From JAEZBP01 sp963832725 (lineage in GTDB: Bacteria; Myxococcota_A; Polyangia; Polyangiales; Sandaracinaceae), in assembly GCA_963832725.1 (NCBI GenBank), contig CAWHVG010000005.1, positions 186,001 through 250,000 on the forward strand: DNA of 64,000 nucleotides. The letters run 5' to 3'. Positions 52,304-61,406 of the stretch are shown here, in pieces. Both the position numbers and the translations under genes were made by a program. How positions within the stretch are numbered: position 1 is the first letter of the stretch; each line of letters starts with the position of its first letter. A model generated the notes under the pieces. It saw only the letters and a program-made list of their open reading frames with translations. It had not been told where the DNA came from and made no database searches.

Positions 52304-53575
52304 GTGCGGGCACGGGTTCACGGCTCCGCGGCCTTCTTCGCCGCGCTCTTCGCGCTCTCGGTCACCTCCGAGGCATGGGCCGATCCCCACGTCCACGTGG
52401 TCGCGGCGGGCGAGTCGCTCGACGCGCTCGCGCGCCGCTACGACACCAGCGTCGAAGCGCTGCGGCAGCTCAACGACATCGAGGGCGACCGCATCGTCGT
52501 CGGCCAGGCGCTGACCGTGGAGCCGCCGGACGTCCTCCGCTACACGATCGTCCCCGGCGACACCCTCGGCTGCATCGCCATCCGCTTCGGCGTCTCGCTG
52601 GACGCCATCCGCGAGGAGAACCCGGACCTGCACGGCCGGCTGGAGGTCGGCCGCACGCTGCGCCTGCCCGGCGGCCACGACCCGCACGACGAGAGCGTCG
52701 AGGTTCGCGAGGGCGACACCGCGTCCGCCATCGCCGCACGCCTCGAGGTGAGCGTCGAGGATCTCGCCCGGGCCAACGATGGCGTCAATCTCGAGCATCT
52801 CGCCGTCGGCGCCCACCTGCACGTCCCCGTCAGCACGACCTCGCACCGCGTGCGCGAGGGCGAGACCCTCACCCGCATCGCGCGCCACTACGCGGTGAGC
52901 GTCGACGACCTGCGCCGCTGGAACCCAGATGTGGAGCCGCGCGCGCTCCGGCCGGGCACGGAGCTCTCGGTCCGCCCGGGCCGTCCCAGCGAGAGCGTGG
53001 GCGCACCGACCTGCGGTTGGATCCTAGGCGACGTGCCGGTGCCGGAGCATCCCGCCTACGTCCTGCGCAACCCGGATCGGAGCTGGGCCACCCGCCTCAC
53101 CGCCCTGCGGCTCACCCACGCCTTCGACGCCGTGGCCCGCGCGGAGCGCGATGGCCCGCGGGTACGCGTTCACGACGCCAGCCTGCCCGGCGGCGGGCCC
53201 ATCGACGATCACCGCAGCCACCAGGCAGGGCGCGACGTCGACATCACCTACTACCAGCGCCACGGCTGCGGCGGCGAAGGGTGCCCGCTCCGCCGCGTCG
53301 ACCCTGACGAGCTCGACGTCCGGCGCACCTGGCGTCTGCTCCGCCAGTGGCTCCGCCGGGACGAAGCGGAGGCGATCTTCGTCGACTACGCGCTGCAGGC
53401 CCCGCTCTACCGTGAAGCACGCCGGCGCGGCGCCACCACCGAAGAGCTCGAGCGCTGGTTCCAGTACCCGCGCGGGCGCTGGCACCACGACGGAGTCATC
53501 CGGCACTTCCCGAACCACCGGGACCATCTGCACGTCCGCTTCGCCTGCGGCGAGAACGAAGCGCGCTGCCACTGA
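52304..53575 (+). CDS. LysM / MepA-type murein endopeptidase
   Basis: 423 aa from a GTG. Signal MRARVHGSAAFFAALFALSVTSEAWA. Four LysM units follow: HVVAAGESLDALARRYDTSV, YTIVPGDTLGCIAIRFGVSL, VEVREGDTASAIAARLEVSV and HRVREGETLTRIARHYAVSV. The catalytic domain from about 245 has DHRSHQAGRDVDITYY (His, Asp metal ligands) and PNHRDHLHVRFACGE (His), the penicillin-insensitive M74 pattern. Cleaves peptidoglycan cross-links in the periplasm. The TGA lies inside a GTGAACGAGGTTCAC-type palindrome (TGAACGAGGTTCA). Confidence 0.9.
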   Translation: MRARVHGSAAFFAALFALSVTSEAWADPHVHVVAAGESLDALARRYDTSVEALRQLNDIEGDRIVVGQALTVEPPDVLRYTIVPGDTLGCIAIRFGVSLDAIREENPDLHGRLEVGRTLRLPGGHDPHDESVEVREGDTASAIAARLEVSVEDLARANDGVNLEHLAVGAHLHVPVSTTSHRVREGETLTRIARHYAVSVDDLRRWNPDVEPRALRPGTELSVRPGRPSESVGAPTCGWILGDVPVPEHPAYVLRNPDRSWATRLTALRLTHAFDAVARAERDGPRVRVHDASLPGGGPIDDHRSHQAGRDVDITYYQRHGCGGEGCPLRRVDPDELDVRRTWRLLRQWLRRDEAEAIFVDYALQAPLYREARRRGATTEELERWFQYPRGRWHHDGVIRHFPNHRDHLHVRFACGENEARCH

Positions 53576-53765
53576 ACGAGGTTCACGCCGGCCGCCGGTC
53601 CCCCTCGTCTCGGAGGGCGTTCGACCGCCCGCTACGCCGCGTCCAAAGCTCGAACAGTGAACGAGGTTCACTTCTCGACGCGGAAAGCGTTCCCTGCGAC
53701 GCGCCAAACCATTGATTTTACTTCTGATCTCGACAACCGAGAAACAGAAAGTGAACGAGGTTCAC
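53573..53765. repeat. Three copies of the palindrome GTGAAC-GAG-GTTCAC
   Basis: Copies at 53573-53585 (TGAACGAGGTTCA), 53657-53671 and 53751-53765. Spacing is 84 and 94 bp. All lie between the convergent stops at 53575 and 53824. The second spacer contains an A/T-rich tract (ATTGATTTTACTTCTGATC) unusual for this window. Confidence 0.85.
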
Positions 53766-53823
53766 TCCGACGCTCGCTCTCCGGGGCGAGGAGCGCGTGC
53801 GTCGAGGCTCGGCGAGCTGCCCT

Positions 53824-55746
53824 TCAGAAGACGAACGCGATACGGCTCTGGGCCGTCCACATCAGCGACTGGGCGAGCTTCGGACCGAGCGCCGGGCCGG
53901 CGTTCATGATGCCGAATTCGTTGCTCCAACGCATCTCGTCGTGGGGGCCCCAGTGGACCTTGATCGCCAGGTCCGCCTCCCAGCCGAGCAGGCACTGCTC
54001 GCCGGCGAAGAGGCAGCTGGTGGCGCCGGTCGGGTTGGTGTTGTTCAGCGGGGTGTTGAGCTGGTCGGCGAAGGCGACCAGGAACTGCCCGATGAGCTCG
54101 AGCCCCGGGATGGGCCGCACCCGCACCTGCGGGAGGAAGTACGCCGAGTTCCACACGCCGCCGTTGGACCACACCGCGTCGAACGCGGTGCTGTAGGCGT
54201 TCGCCGTGCGCACCGCGAGCACCAACGGGTAGAGCAGGAGGCCGACCTGATAGGCCGGATTGTTCGCCCGCTGGGTGAGCTGGGAGTAGCTCCCGACGGC
54301 GGTGATCGCGCCCGGCTGACCGGTGGAGAAGCCCGACTCGAAGCGGGCCGACCAGAGGTCGTCGTCCAGCCCGACGCGCGCGGCGCCGCCCCAGACGTTC
54401 GCGCCGCCCTGCGCGCCGGTGCGACCGGTGACCGGATCCACGGTGCCCATCGGGCTGAAGAGCGCGACGCCGTAGGTCGTGCCCTGGATCGTGTAGAGCT
54501 CGCCCTCGGTGTAGATCTGCGGCCCCCGCCGTCCGAACGCGGACCAGCGCAGGCGCCAGAAGGCGTCGCCGATGTAGATGTTGCTCCCGGTGGCGTCCTG
54601 CCCGCGGTGGGTGACGATCAACCCCGCCGTGAGCTCGTCGGCCGCGTTGACGCTCGAGTTGAAGTCCTCCTCTTCCCACGCGAGCACCAGCGACGTCTGC
54701 CACACGTCGTCCTCGCCGCCGGTCAACCACGCGTAGGGGATCGGCGAGCGCGGCTTGGTCGTCGTGCCGACCCCGAGCGCGTCCTCCACCAACCAGTCGT
54801 AGGCGATGGCGAAGATCAGCGGCGTCGGCCGCGAGTCACCGTTGGTCAGGTAGTTGAAGATCGACATCGGCCGCGTCGCGAAGAGGATGCGGTCGTAGGT
54901 CGTGCCGACCAGCGCGTCGCCGAAGTCGTTCCGGAAGCCGTTGCCGTCGTTGAAGAGCAGGCCCATGCCGCCCTGGGTCGGCTGCCGGCCAATCCGGATC
55001 TGCCCGATCGGCGTCATGAACTCGAGCCAGAGGCGGCGCAGGTAGAAGTAGTCGACCGGGTTGCCGCTGAGGATGGAGCTGGCGCTCGGGTCGTTGGCGA
55101 AGAGCGGCGTCCCCGTGAGGCGCCCGTTGTCGCCGAAGACGACGTTGTCCAGCGCGTCAATCTGCGCGTGCAGGGCCGCCACCGGCTGCTCGTGGTCGCT
55201 GCCGAACGTGACCGTGGGGTTGAGCCGCAAGCGCATGAAGCCGTAGGCCGCGTGGCCCGCCGCATCCCGGCTGGGCGTGTTCCCCGGGACCGGCTGCGAA
55301 TCCACCGTCACCAGACGTGCGCGGTAGTAGCCGTGGAGCTGAACGGAGATCGGGATGTCGTCGTGGTGCTCGCTCTCCTCGCCGTCGCCGTCCGTGTCGT
55401 CGGCAGACGCGTCCGCTGTCTCGGCGGGCGGGGGCGGCGGGGGCGGCGGAGGCGGAGGCGGAGGGGGTGGCGGCGGCGGCGCAGCCTCGTCTTCCACCTC
55501 GTCTTCTGTGGTCTCTTCCTCGACCTCGGCCGCGGGCGCCTCGCTCCCACCGGCCGAGTGCCCGGAGGTGCCCGCGCTCGCGTCAGCAGCGTCCGCGTCG
55601 GTAGCGTCCGCGCCTTCGGGCGCGCCGCTCGATGCGTCGTCCGTCGCGTCCGCCTCGGACGGGCTCGTCTCGGGAGCCTGCGCCGCGACCAACGACGCCC
55701 ACCCCAACATCAGCAGGCACGAGATGGCCGGCGCTGCGTTCCTCAT
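53824..55746 (-). CDS. Outer-membrane beta-barrel protein with poly-Pro linker
   Basis: 640 aa. Start 55746 follows GGGAGGAGCG. Signal MRNAAPAISCLLMLGWASLVAAQA. Residues 25-85 are a Ser/Asp/Ala/Glu linker and about 18 consecutive Pro. The barrel begins ISVQLHGYYRARLVTVDSQP; alternating strands follow, among them YFYLRRLWLEFMTPIGQIRI, GRQPTQGGMGLLFNDGNGFR, PQIYTEGELYTIQGTTYGVA and VLAVRTANAYSTAFDAVW. It ends in aromatic FVF, the usual outer-membrane insertion signal. Probably a porin-type or alginate-export-like barrel; exact class not determined. Confidence 0.8.
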   Translation of the reverse strand: MRNAAPAISCLLMLGWASLVAAQAPETSPSEADATDDASSGAPEGADATDADAADASAGTSGHSAGGSEAPAAEVEEETTEDEVEDEAAPPPPPPPPPPPPPPPPPPAETADASADDTDGDGEESEHHDDIPISVQLHGYYRARLVTVDSQPVPGNTPSRDAAGHAAYGFMRLRLNPTVTFGSDHEQPVAALHAQIDALDNVVFGDNGRLTGTPLFANDPSASSILSGNPVDYFYLRRLWLEFMTPIGQIRIGRQPTQGGMGLLFNDGNGFRNDFGDALVGTTYDRILFATRPMSIFNYLTNGDSRPTPLIFAIAYDWLVEDALGVGTTTKPRSPIPYAWLTGGEDDVWQTSLVLAWEEEDFNSSVNAADELTAGLIVTHRGQDATGSNIYIGDAFWRLRWSAFGRRGPQIYTEGELYTIQGTTYGVALFSPMGTVDPVTGRTGAQGGANVWGGAARVGLDDDLWSARFESGFSTGQPGAITAVGSYSQLTQRANNPAYQVGLLLYPLVLAVRTANAYSTAFDAVWSNGGVWNSAYFLPQVRVRPIPGLELIGQFLVAFADQLNTPLNNTNPTGATSCLFAGEQCLLGWEADLAIKVHWGPHDEMRWSNEFGIMNAGPALGPKLAQSLMWTAQSRIAFVF

Positions 55747-55835
55747 CGCTCCTCCCGGTGGCGCGCTGGCGCCCCCCACATCGGCGGTTTTCCTCCGTCG
55801 AGGCGCCGAAAGTCAACGACCTCGTACCGGCGGCT

Positions 55836-55966
55836 TCGAAGTTCGTTCCCGGTTCCCACGCGAGCCGGCACGAGCTTCGGAGCCGACGGTACGGCTCGAG
55901 CTCCGAACGAAGAGGTGGGCTCGTGCTACTCGCACGAGCCCCGAACGGCGTCCGGAGCGGGAACAC
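55836..55966. repeat. Dispersed intergenic repeat, copy 4 (reverse orientation)
   Basis: Contains CGACGGTACGGCTCGAGC, CTCCGAACGAAG and CGTGCTACTCGCACGAG. From 55868 to 55961 it is the near-exact reverse complement of copy 3. It lies in the spacer between the barrel gene and the lipoprotein gene at 56013. Confidence 0.75.
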
Positions 55967-56012
55967 GAGCCAGAATCACCCATCGGCGCGCATGGACAGC
56001 TCGGCGCGGGTC

Positions 56013-56985
56013 TCAGCCGCCGCAAGCGGTGGGGCCGTCGCTGCGAACCGGCCCGAGGTTCAGGATGGTGACCGCGTTGGCGAAGATGCGGGCCGACTCG
56101 CACGCGAGCATCGTGAAGGTGCCGTCGAGGTTGCCCCACGCCTCGACGCGGTAGGGGCGGTCGTCTTCGACAGGCACCTGGATGACCGTGTAGAGCCCGT
56201 CGACGTTGCTCGCCGACTGCAACGTGTTCGGCAAATCGTTCGAGACGGTGCCGTTGAAGTAGTTGTAGTGCGGCGCGTCGTTGAGCTCGCTCGGGAGCAT
56301 GGGGTTGCCGTCGGGGTCGTACACCCGGACGACCGCGTTCTCGACGTACCCGTCGTTGCAGTCCGAGAATCCGGCCGGCGAGGATGGCCCGACCGTCGAC
56401 GCGCGTGACGCCCAGCGAGAGCGGTACGAGGTCGATGGTGACGCCCGACACCGAGTTCCCGGTGACGCTCATCCCCGCCGCCATCGGTGCCGGCTCGTTG
56501 TACTGGAACACGCCGAAGACGGTGTCCATGTTCCGCAGGCCCATGTGCGGCATCACGCGGTAGGCGTACCAGCCGCCGGCGGGCATGGTCACGGCCGCGT
56601 TCCCCATCGAGTCGGTGGTGAACATCTGGCAGTTCGGGGCCGCGCAGGTGTCCGCGATGACGTCGTCGGTGAAGAGCCAGAAGTCGGTGTCGGCGACCGC
56701 GAACCCGTCCTGGAAATCGCGGAGCTGGAAGGTGACGTCGACCGGATCGCCGCCGGTCGGCCTCGTGCGCGAGCCGAGACAGGAGTAGTCGAGCGTGGCC
56801 GGGTCGAAGCTATCCGTCGACTCCGTGTACGCCGCGAGCGCGTCCAGCGTCGGCATCGTGAACCCCATCTGGGTGCCCGCGTCCGGATGTCCGGTCGCCC
56901 CGTCGGGAGATCCGGTCGGCGTGTTGCCTCCGCACGCGACGAGGCCCATCGCGAGCGTCGCAATCCACAGAGCTCGAGCTGTCAT
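56013..56985 (-). CDS. Lipoprotein with carboxypeptidase-regulatory-like modules (one frameshift)
   Basis: Start MTARALWIATLAMGLVACGG (56985) after GGAGATGGG, lipobox VAC. The linker TPTGSPDGATGHPDAGTQ leads into beta-sandwich modules: VDVTFQLRDFQDGFAVADTD, AAVTMPAGGWYAYRVMPHMG, GVTIDLVPLSLGVTRVDGRA. An extra base near 56370 breaks the frame at GRIL; the next frame reads ENAVVRVYDPDGNPMLPSEL, then VDGLYTVIQVPVEDDRPYRV and ILNLGPVRSDGPTACGG. About 323 aa. Fits surface lipoproteins with transthyretin-like folds. Confidence 0.72.
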
Positions 56986-57058
56986 CCCATCTCCCCTTCG
57001 TCCGGACGCCGCCGGAGCGCGAGGAGTATACGGTCTGGGACATCGAGCGCGGAAGAAC

Positions 57059-57125
57059 CATTTCCGCGCAGCCATTTCCGCGCAGCCATTTCCGCGCAGC
57101 CATTTCCGCGCAGCCATTTCGGCGC
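57059..57125. repeat. 14-bp minisatellite
   Basis: Nearly five exact units of CCATTTCCGCGCAG. It lies between RNase R's stop and the lipoprotein start. No frame in it is plausible as a gene. Confidence 0.9.
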
Positions 57126-57189
57126 GAGGGTTCCGGCACGCTGCGCCACCGAATGCGACGGCGCGAGCTGTGCCGCGATCGACAGCCTG

Positions 57190-59577
57190 TCAGCGCTTCT
57201 TGGTGCGGCGGCTCTTCTTGGGCTGCTCGCTGAGCTTGCCGCGCGTCCGTTGGGCCTTGGCGGGTTTGCCGCCGGACTTCGAGCTCGCTCCGCGGTGATC
57301 CTTGCCGCGACCCTTTTTCCCCCGCTCGTCGCTCTGCCGCCCGGGCTTGCGTCCCTCGCGCCGCCGGCGGGGGCCGGGGCCGAGCAGCTCGCGGTCGTCG
57401 GGAAGCTTCTCCTCGATGGCCGCGGTCAGCGAGCGCTCGGGGACGGACACGTTCTCGAGGCGGACGGTCAGCCGGTCGCCGAGCGCGAACGAGTGGCCCG
57501 AGCGGGCGCCGACCAGCCGCAGCCCGAGCGAGTCGAGCTCGTACCAGTCGTCACCGAGCGTATCAATCGGCACCCGCGCTTCCACGAAGGGCTGCTCGAA
57601 GGTCACGTAGAGGCCGTGCTCGGCCACGCCGGTGATGGTCGCGTCGAAGCTCTCGCCCACGCAATCCTTCATCAGAAGCGCGCGGTACAGATCGTTGACC
57701 TCACGGTCGACCAGCATCCCCCTGCGCTCGAGCCGGCTCGCTGCGGCGGCCTGCTGGGCGAGCTTCTGCTGGAGCTTGCCCTTGTCGATGCGATGCGAGC
57801 GCACCAGCGAGCGGACCACGCGGTGCACGGCGAGAATCGGGGTAGCGCCGGATCGGAGAGGTGAAGTGCAGGTAGTTCGGCGCCGCGAGCGCGAAGTGGC
57901 CGACGTTGGTGGTGTCGTAGGCGGCCTGCTGCATGGCGCGCAGCAAGAGGAAGCTCAGCGCCTGGGCGTGGGTGGTGCCCTCGACGCGCTTGAGGAACTC
58001 GGCGAGCTTGCGCGGCCGGCGGCCGGCGTCCTCGTCGAGCGCGTAGCCCAGCGAGCTGGCCAGCTCCGCGAAGATGGCGATCTTCGCCTCGTTCGGCTCA
58101 CCGTGGACCCGATAGATCGCCGGTACCTTCCGGCGCGACAAATCCGTGGCCACGACCTCGTTGGCGAGGAGCATGAGGTCCTCGATGAGGGCGTACGTCT
58201 TGCGGACGCCCGGGTCGGTGCGCGAGCGGCGGATGTCAATCGGCTCGCCCCCGTCGTCGAGCACGATGCGCGGCTCCGGCAGGTCGAAGTCGATGGAGCC
58301 GCGGCGCTGGCGGCGCGCGCGCAGCGCCTTGGAGACGTCCCAGAGCGTGCTCAAGAGCTCGCGACGCCGCTCGGCCTCGTGCTGCGGCTCGCCCTGTTCG
58401 GTGAGGTGGAGCGCGCGGGCCACGCCGTGGTAGGAGAGCCGCGCGCCCGAGCGCATCACGCCTTCGATGAAGCGGTGGCGGCGGATGGCGCCCTTGGGTC
58501 CGACCTCCACCTCGACGGCCAGCGTGAGGCGATCCTCGTCCGGTACCAGCGAGGCCAGGTTGCTGCTCAGCTCGTGCGGCAGCATCGGGATCACCCGATC
58601 GGGCAGGTAGATCGAGGTGGCCCGCTCGAGCGCCGCCCGGTCGAGCGCGCTGCCCTCGCGGACGTAATGCGAGACGTCGGCGATGGCGACCACGACCCGG
58701 AAGGCGCCGCCCGCCAGACGCTCGGCCCAGACGGCGTCGTCGTGGTCGCGCGCGTCCGGCGGGTCGATGGTGACCAAGTCGAGGTCGCGGAGAATCCTCG
58801 CGCCGAGCGAGCTCGTCCTTCGGGACGCGGGTGCCGAACGCCTGGGCCTCCGCGAGCACGTCCTCGTCGAAGTCCTCGACGATGCCCTCGCGGATCTTGA
58901 TCTTCTCGACCTCGACCGCGGCCGAGCCGCGCACGCCGAGGGTGGAGAGGACGCGCGCTTCCATGCGGTCGCCCTCGAACTGGGGGAAGCTCTCGATGAG
59001 GGCGACCACCTCGTCTTCGGGCTTCACGCCGAGCGGGACGGTGCCGACCACCTCGATGCGCTCGGGCAAGCGCGGATCGCCGGGCTCGAATCCAGCTCCG
59101 GCCGCGGCGCGCGCGCAGCACGCCGGCGACGCGGTTGACGCCGCGGCGCACGACCTCGAGGATCTCGCCATCGCGCCCCTTCGCCGAAGGCCGCGCGACG
59201 ATGCGTACGCGGTCGCCGTGCATCGCGTGCTTGAGGAGCGAGCCGGGGACGAAGACGTCGGGCCCGCCATCCTCGGCGGCCACGAACGCGAAGCCGCGCG
59301 GGTGGATGGAGATCCAGCCGGTCAGCTCGTCGCCGCCACGCGCTTCCTTGGGCGGCGGAGCGTTCTTGGGACGGCGCTTCTCGAGGCGGAAGCGGTTGCC
59401 GGGCATCTCGCGGGCCATGCCGAGGCCGGCGAGCTCGTCGAGCATGTCGCGCACTTCGTCCCGGCGCGACTTGGGGAGTTTGAGGGCACTGACCACCTCC
59501 ATGAGGTGCATGGCCCGCGGCGCTCGCTCGGCGAGCGCGCTCAGGACGGCTTCCCGTCCGATGTTCGGAGTTGTCAT
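57190..59577 (-). CDS. rnr: Ribonuclease R (three frameshifts)
   Basis: 3'-5' exoribonuclease of the RNB family. Start 59577, MTTPNIGREAVLSALAERAP. The N-terminal helix-turn-helix is followed by cold-shock regions (GWISIHPRGFAFVAAEDGGP, VFVPGSLLKHAMHGDRVRIV). The catalytic core holds VTIDPPDARDHDDAVWAERL with the metal-binding Asp set, YLPDRVIPMLPHELSSNLAS and TSPIRRYPD. The S1 domain (GESFDATITGVAEHGLYVTF) and a Lys/Arg-rich tail end the protein. Extra bases near 59100, 58797 and 57845 break the frame. Restored length is about 794 aa. Normal family length and motif order make a real pseudogene unlikely. Confidence 0.93.
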
Positions 59578-59825
59578 CTGAGAGCTCGAAGAATCTCGCT
59601 CGCGGTGCAGGGGCCGCGCGGAGGCTGCGGCGGACCGGAGCGGATCGAAAATGAAAACGAAGGTGGTGTGCGCTCCGCGGGCTGGGCCGACGACCGCCCA
59701 GGAGCCGTGTCGGCTCTTCGGCGGTTCGGCGGCGCTCGCCGCACACCCACGGCCCGGATCTAGCGCAGGACCGCCACACGTCAAATCGACGGAGGTGCAG
59801 CGTGGCGGCGGAGGTCCGTGCGCGG

Positions 59826-61124
59826 TCAGCGGAGCGCGTAGAGGCCGCCGTCGTCGGAGCCGACGTAGAGCGTGCCGTCGGCGGCGAAGGCGACCGAGGA
59901 GTCGATGTCCTGGCCGAGGTTGCGGTCCCAGAGGACGCGACCGTCGGGGCTCACGGCGTAGAGGTGGTCATCCTGGGATCCGACGTAGACGCGACCGTCG
60001 GCGTCGACGCGGGCGGACGCGCGGATCCGCCCCGAGAGGCCCACGCGCCAGCGGAGCTCGCCCCCAGGAGCGATGGCGTAGAGGTGTTGGTCGTAGGCGC
60101 CGACAATCACCGTGCCGTCCCGCGCGATGGCCGGCGTGGCCCGGACGTCGCCCTCGGCCGTGAAGCGCCAGCGCTCGTTGCCCTCGGCGTCGAACGCGAT
60201 GACGTGACCGCAATCGGTGCCGACGTAGATGGTGCCGTCGTCCGCGACCGCCGGGGCGCTCTCGACGCTCGACTGCGTGCGCGCCTCCCAGGCCGGCTCG
60301 CCGTCGGTGCGCACCGCGACCAGCCGCCCGTCGAGGGTGCCGAAGAGGACCAGCCCCGCCGGGTGCAGCACGGGGGAGCTCCGTACCTCGCCCGCCGCCG
60401 CGACGTGCCAGCGGACGTCGCCGGCCGGATCGATCGCGTAGAGCCCGTCGGCGCTGACGTAGATGGTCCCGTCCTCGCCGAGGACCGGGCTGGCGTCGAC
60501 CGGCACCGGCAGCTCGCGACGCCAGCGGAGCTGGCCGTTCGGGGTGAGCGCGACCAGCGAGCGGTCGTGGCAGCCGACGTAGATGGTCCCGTCCTCGGCG
60601 ATGGCCGCGGTCGAGTAGAACTTGTCGCCGCCCGTGTAGCGCCAGCGCAGGCTGCCGTCGGGCGCCAGCGCGTTGAAGGTGCGATCGAGCGAGCCGACGT
60701 AGATGGTCCCGTCTGGTCCGACGACGGGTGACGCAAAGATCCGGGCGCCGGTGCGGTGCACCCACGCGATCTGGGGCAACGTCGCCGGCCCGCGACAATC
60801 GCTGCGCCCGGTGCGGCGAGGTCCGCCCATGAACATGGCGCGGTCGGGCTCGGGCGTCGTCTCGGGGGGCTCGGTCGGCGTTTCACTGGCCTCGCCCGGG
60901 GTCTCGCTGCTCGCGCTCGTGTCGGCCCGGGCGACCTCGCCGCCGCTGACGAGCTGCTCGTGCATCGAGGCGCGCGCCTCTTCGACGAACATGCAGCGGC
61001 CCTGATGGCAAATCCGCTCGCCATGGCATTCGCGGTCCGACATGCAGGGCGCGGGTCGTATCGTCTGCGCCCCACACGAGAGGGACGCGAGCCCGATCAA
61101 CAGCCCCTGGACCGCGCGGCGCAT
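59826..61124 (-). CDS. PQQ-type beta-propeller lipoprotein
   Basis: 432 aa. MRRAVQGLLIGLASLSCGAQ has lipobox SLSC. A Cys motif CMSDRECHGERICHQGRCMF and a Thr/Glu/Pro linker precede the propeller. Eight blades of about 38 residues carry DGTIYVGS-type strands (DGTIYVGSLDRTFNALAPDG, DGTIYVGCHDRSLVALTPNG, DGTIYVGTDCGHVIAFDAEG, DGRVYVGSQDDHLYAVSPDG, DGTLYVGSDDGGLYALR). Resembles BamB/PQQ-dependent dehydrogenase blades but lacks enzyme residues. Probably a surface or periplasmic scaffold. Confidence 0.85.
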   Translation of the reverse strand: MRRAVQGLLIGLASLSCGAQTIRPAPCMSDRECHGERICHQGRCMFVEEARASMHEQLVSGGEVARADTSASSETPGEASETPTEPPETTPEPDRAMFMGGPRRTGRSDCRGPATLPQIAWVHRTGARIFASPVVGPDGTIYVGSLDRTFNALAPDGSLRWRYTGGDKFYSTAAIAEDGTIYVGCHDRSLVALTPNGQLRWRRELPVPVDASPVLGEDGTIYVSADGLYAIDPAGDVRWHVAAAGEVRSSPVLHPAGLVLFGTLDGRLVAVRTDGEPAWEARTQSSVESAPAVADDGTIYVGTDCGHVIAFDAEGNERWRFTAEGDVRATPAIARDGTVIVGAYDQHLYAIAPGGELRWRVGLSGRIRASARVDADGRVYVGSQDDHLYAVSPDGRVLWDRNLGQDIDSSVAFAADGTLYVGSDDGGLYALR

Positions 61125-61171
61125 CGCCGCGGGATAGCAGGACGCCCGCGAGCCATCAACGCAAGGCGCTC

Positions 61172-61345
61172 CTCTACGGCGGGCGCTCTCTCCACACCCG
61201 CTCCCACGGCGGCCTTCTTGGCGGTGCTCGCCAACCGGGTCGAGGAAGGGGTCTGTCTGATGGACGAGCCGGAGTCAGCGCTCTCGCCGCAGCGCCAGCT
61301 CGCCCTGCTGGCCCACGTGGCGGAGATGGTCTCGGCCGGAAAGCC
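61172..61345 (+). pseudogene. Fragment of a predicted ATPase (COG3910-like)
   Basis: LYGGRSLHTRSHG, then in another frame AFLAVLANRVEEGVCLMDEP and ESALSPQRQLALLAHVAEMV. This is the Walker B and C-terminal part of a small predicted ATPase. The P-loop half is missing and one frame change lies inside. It is a gene remnant between the propeller and the transporter. Confidence 0.6.
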
Positions 61346-61406
61346 CCCCCGAACTCTGCGATTGGTCCCTTGTGCGAGCGGTCGCGGCGCGCCAGGACTC
61401 CGCGCC

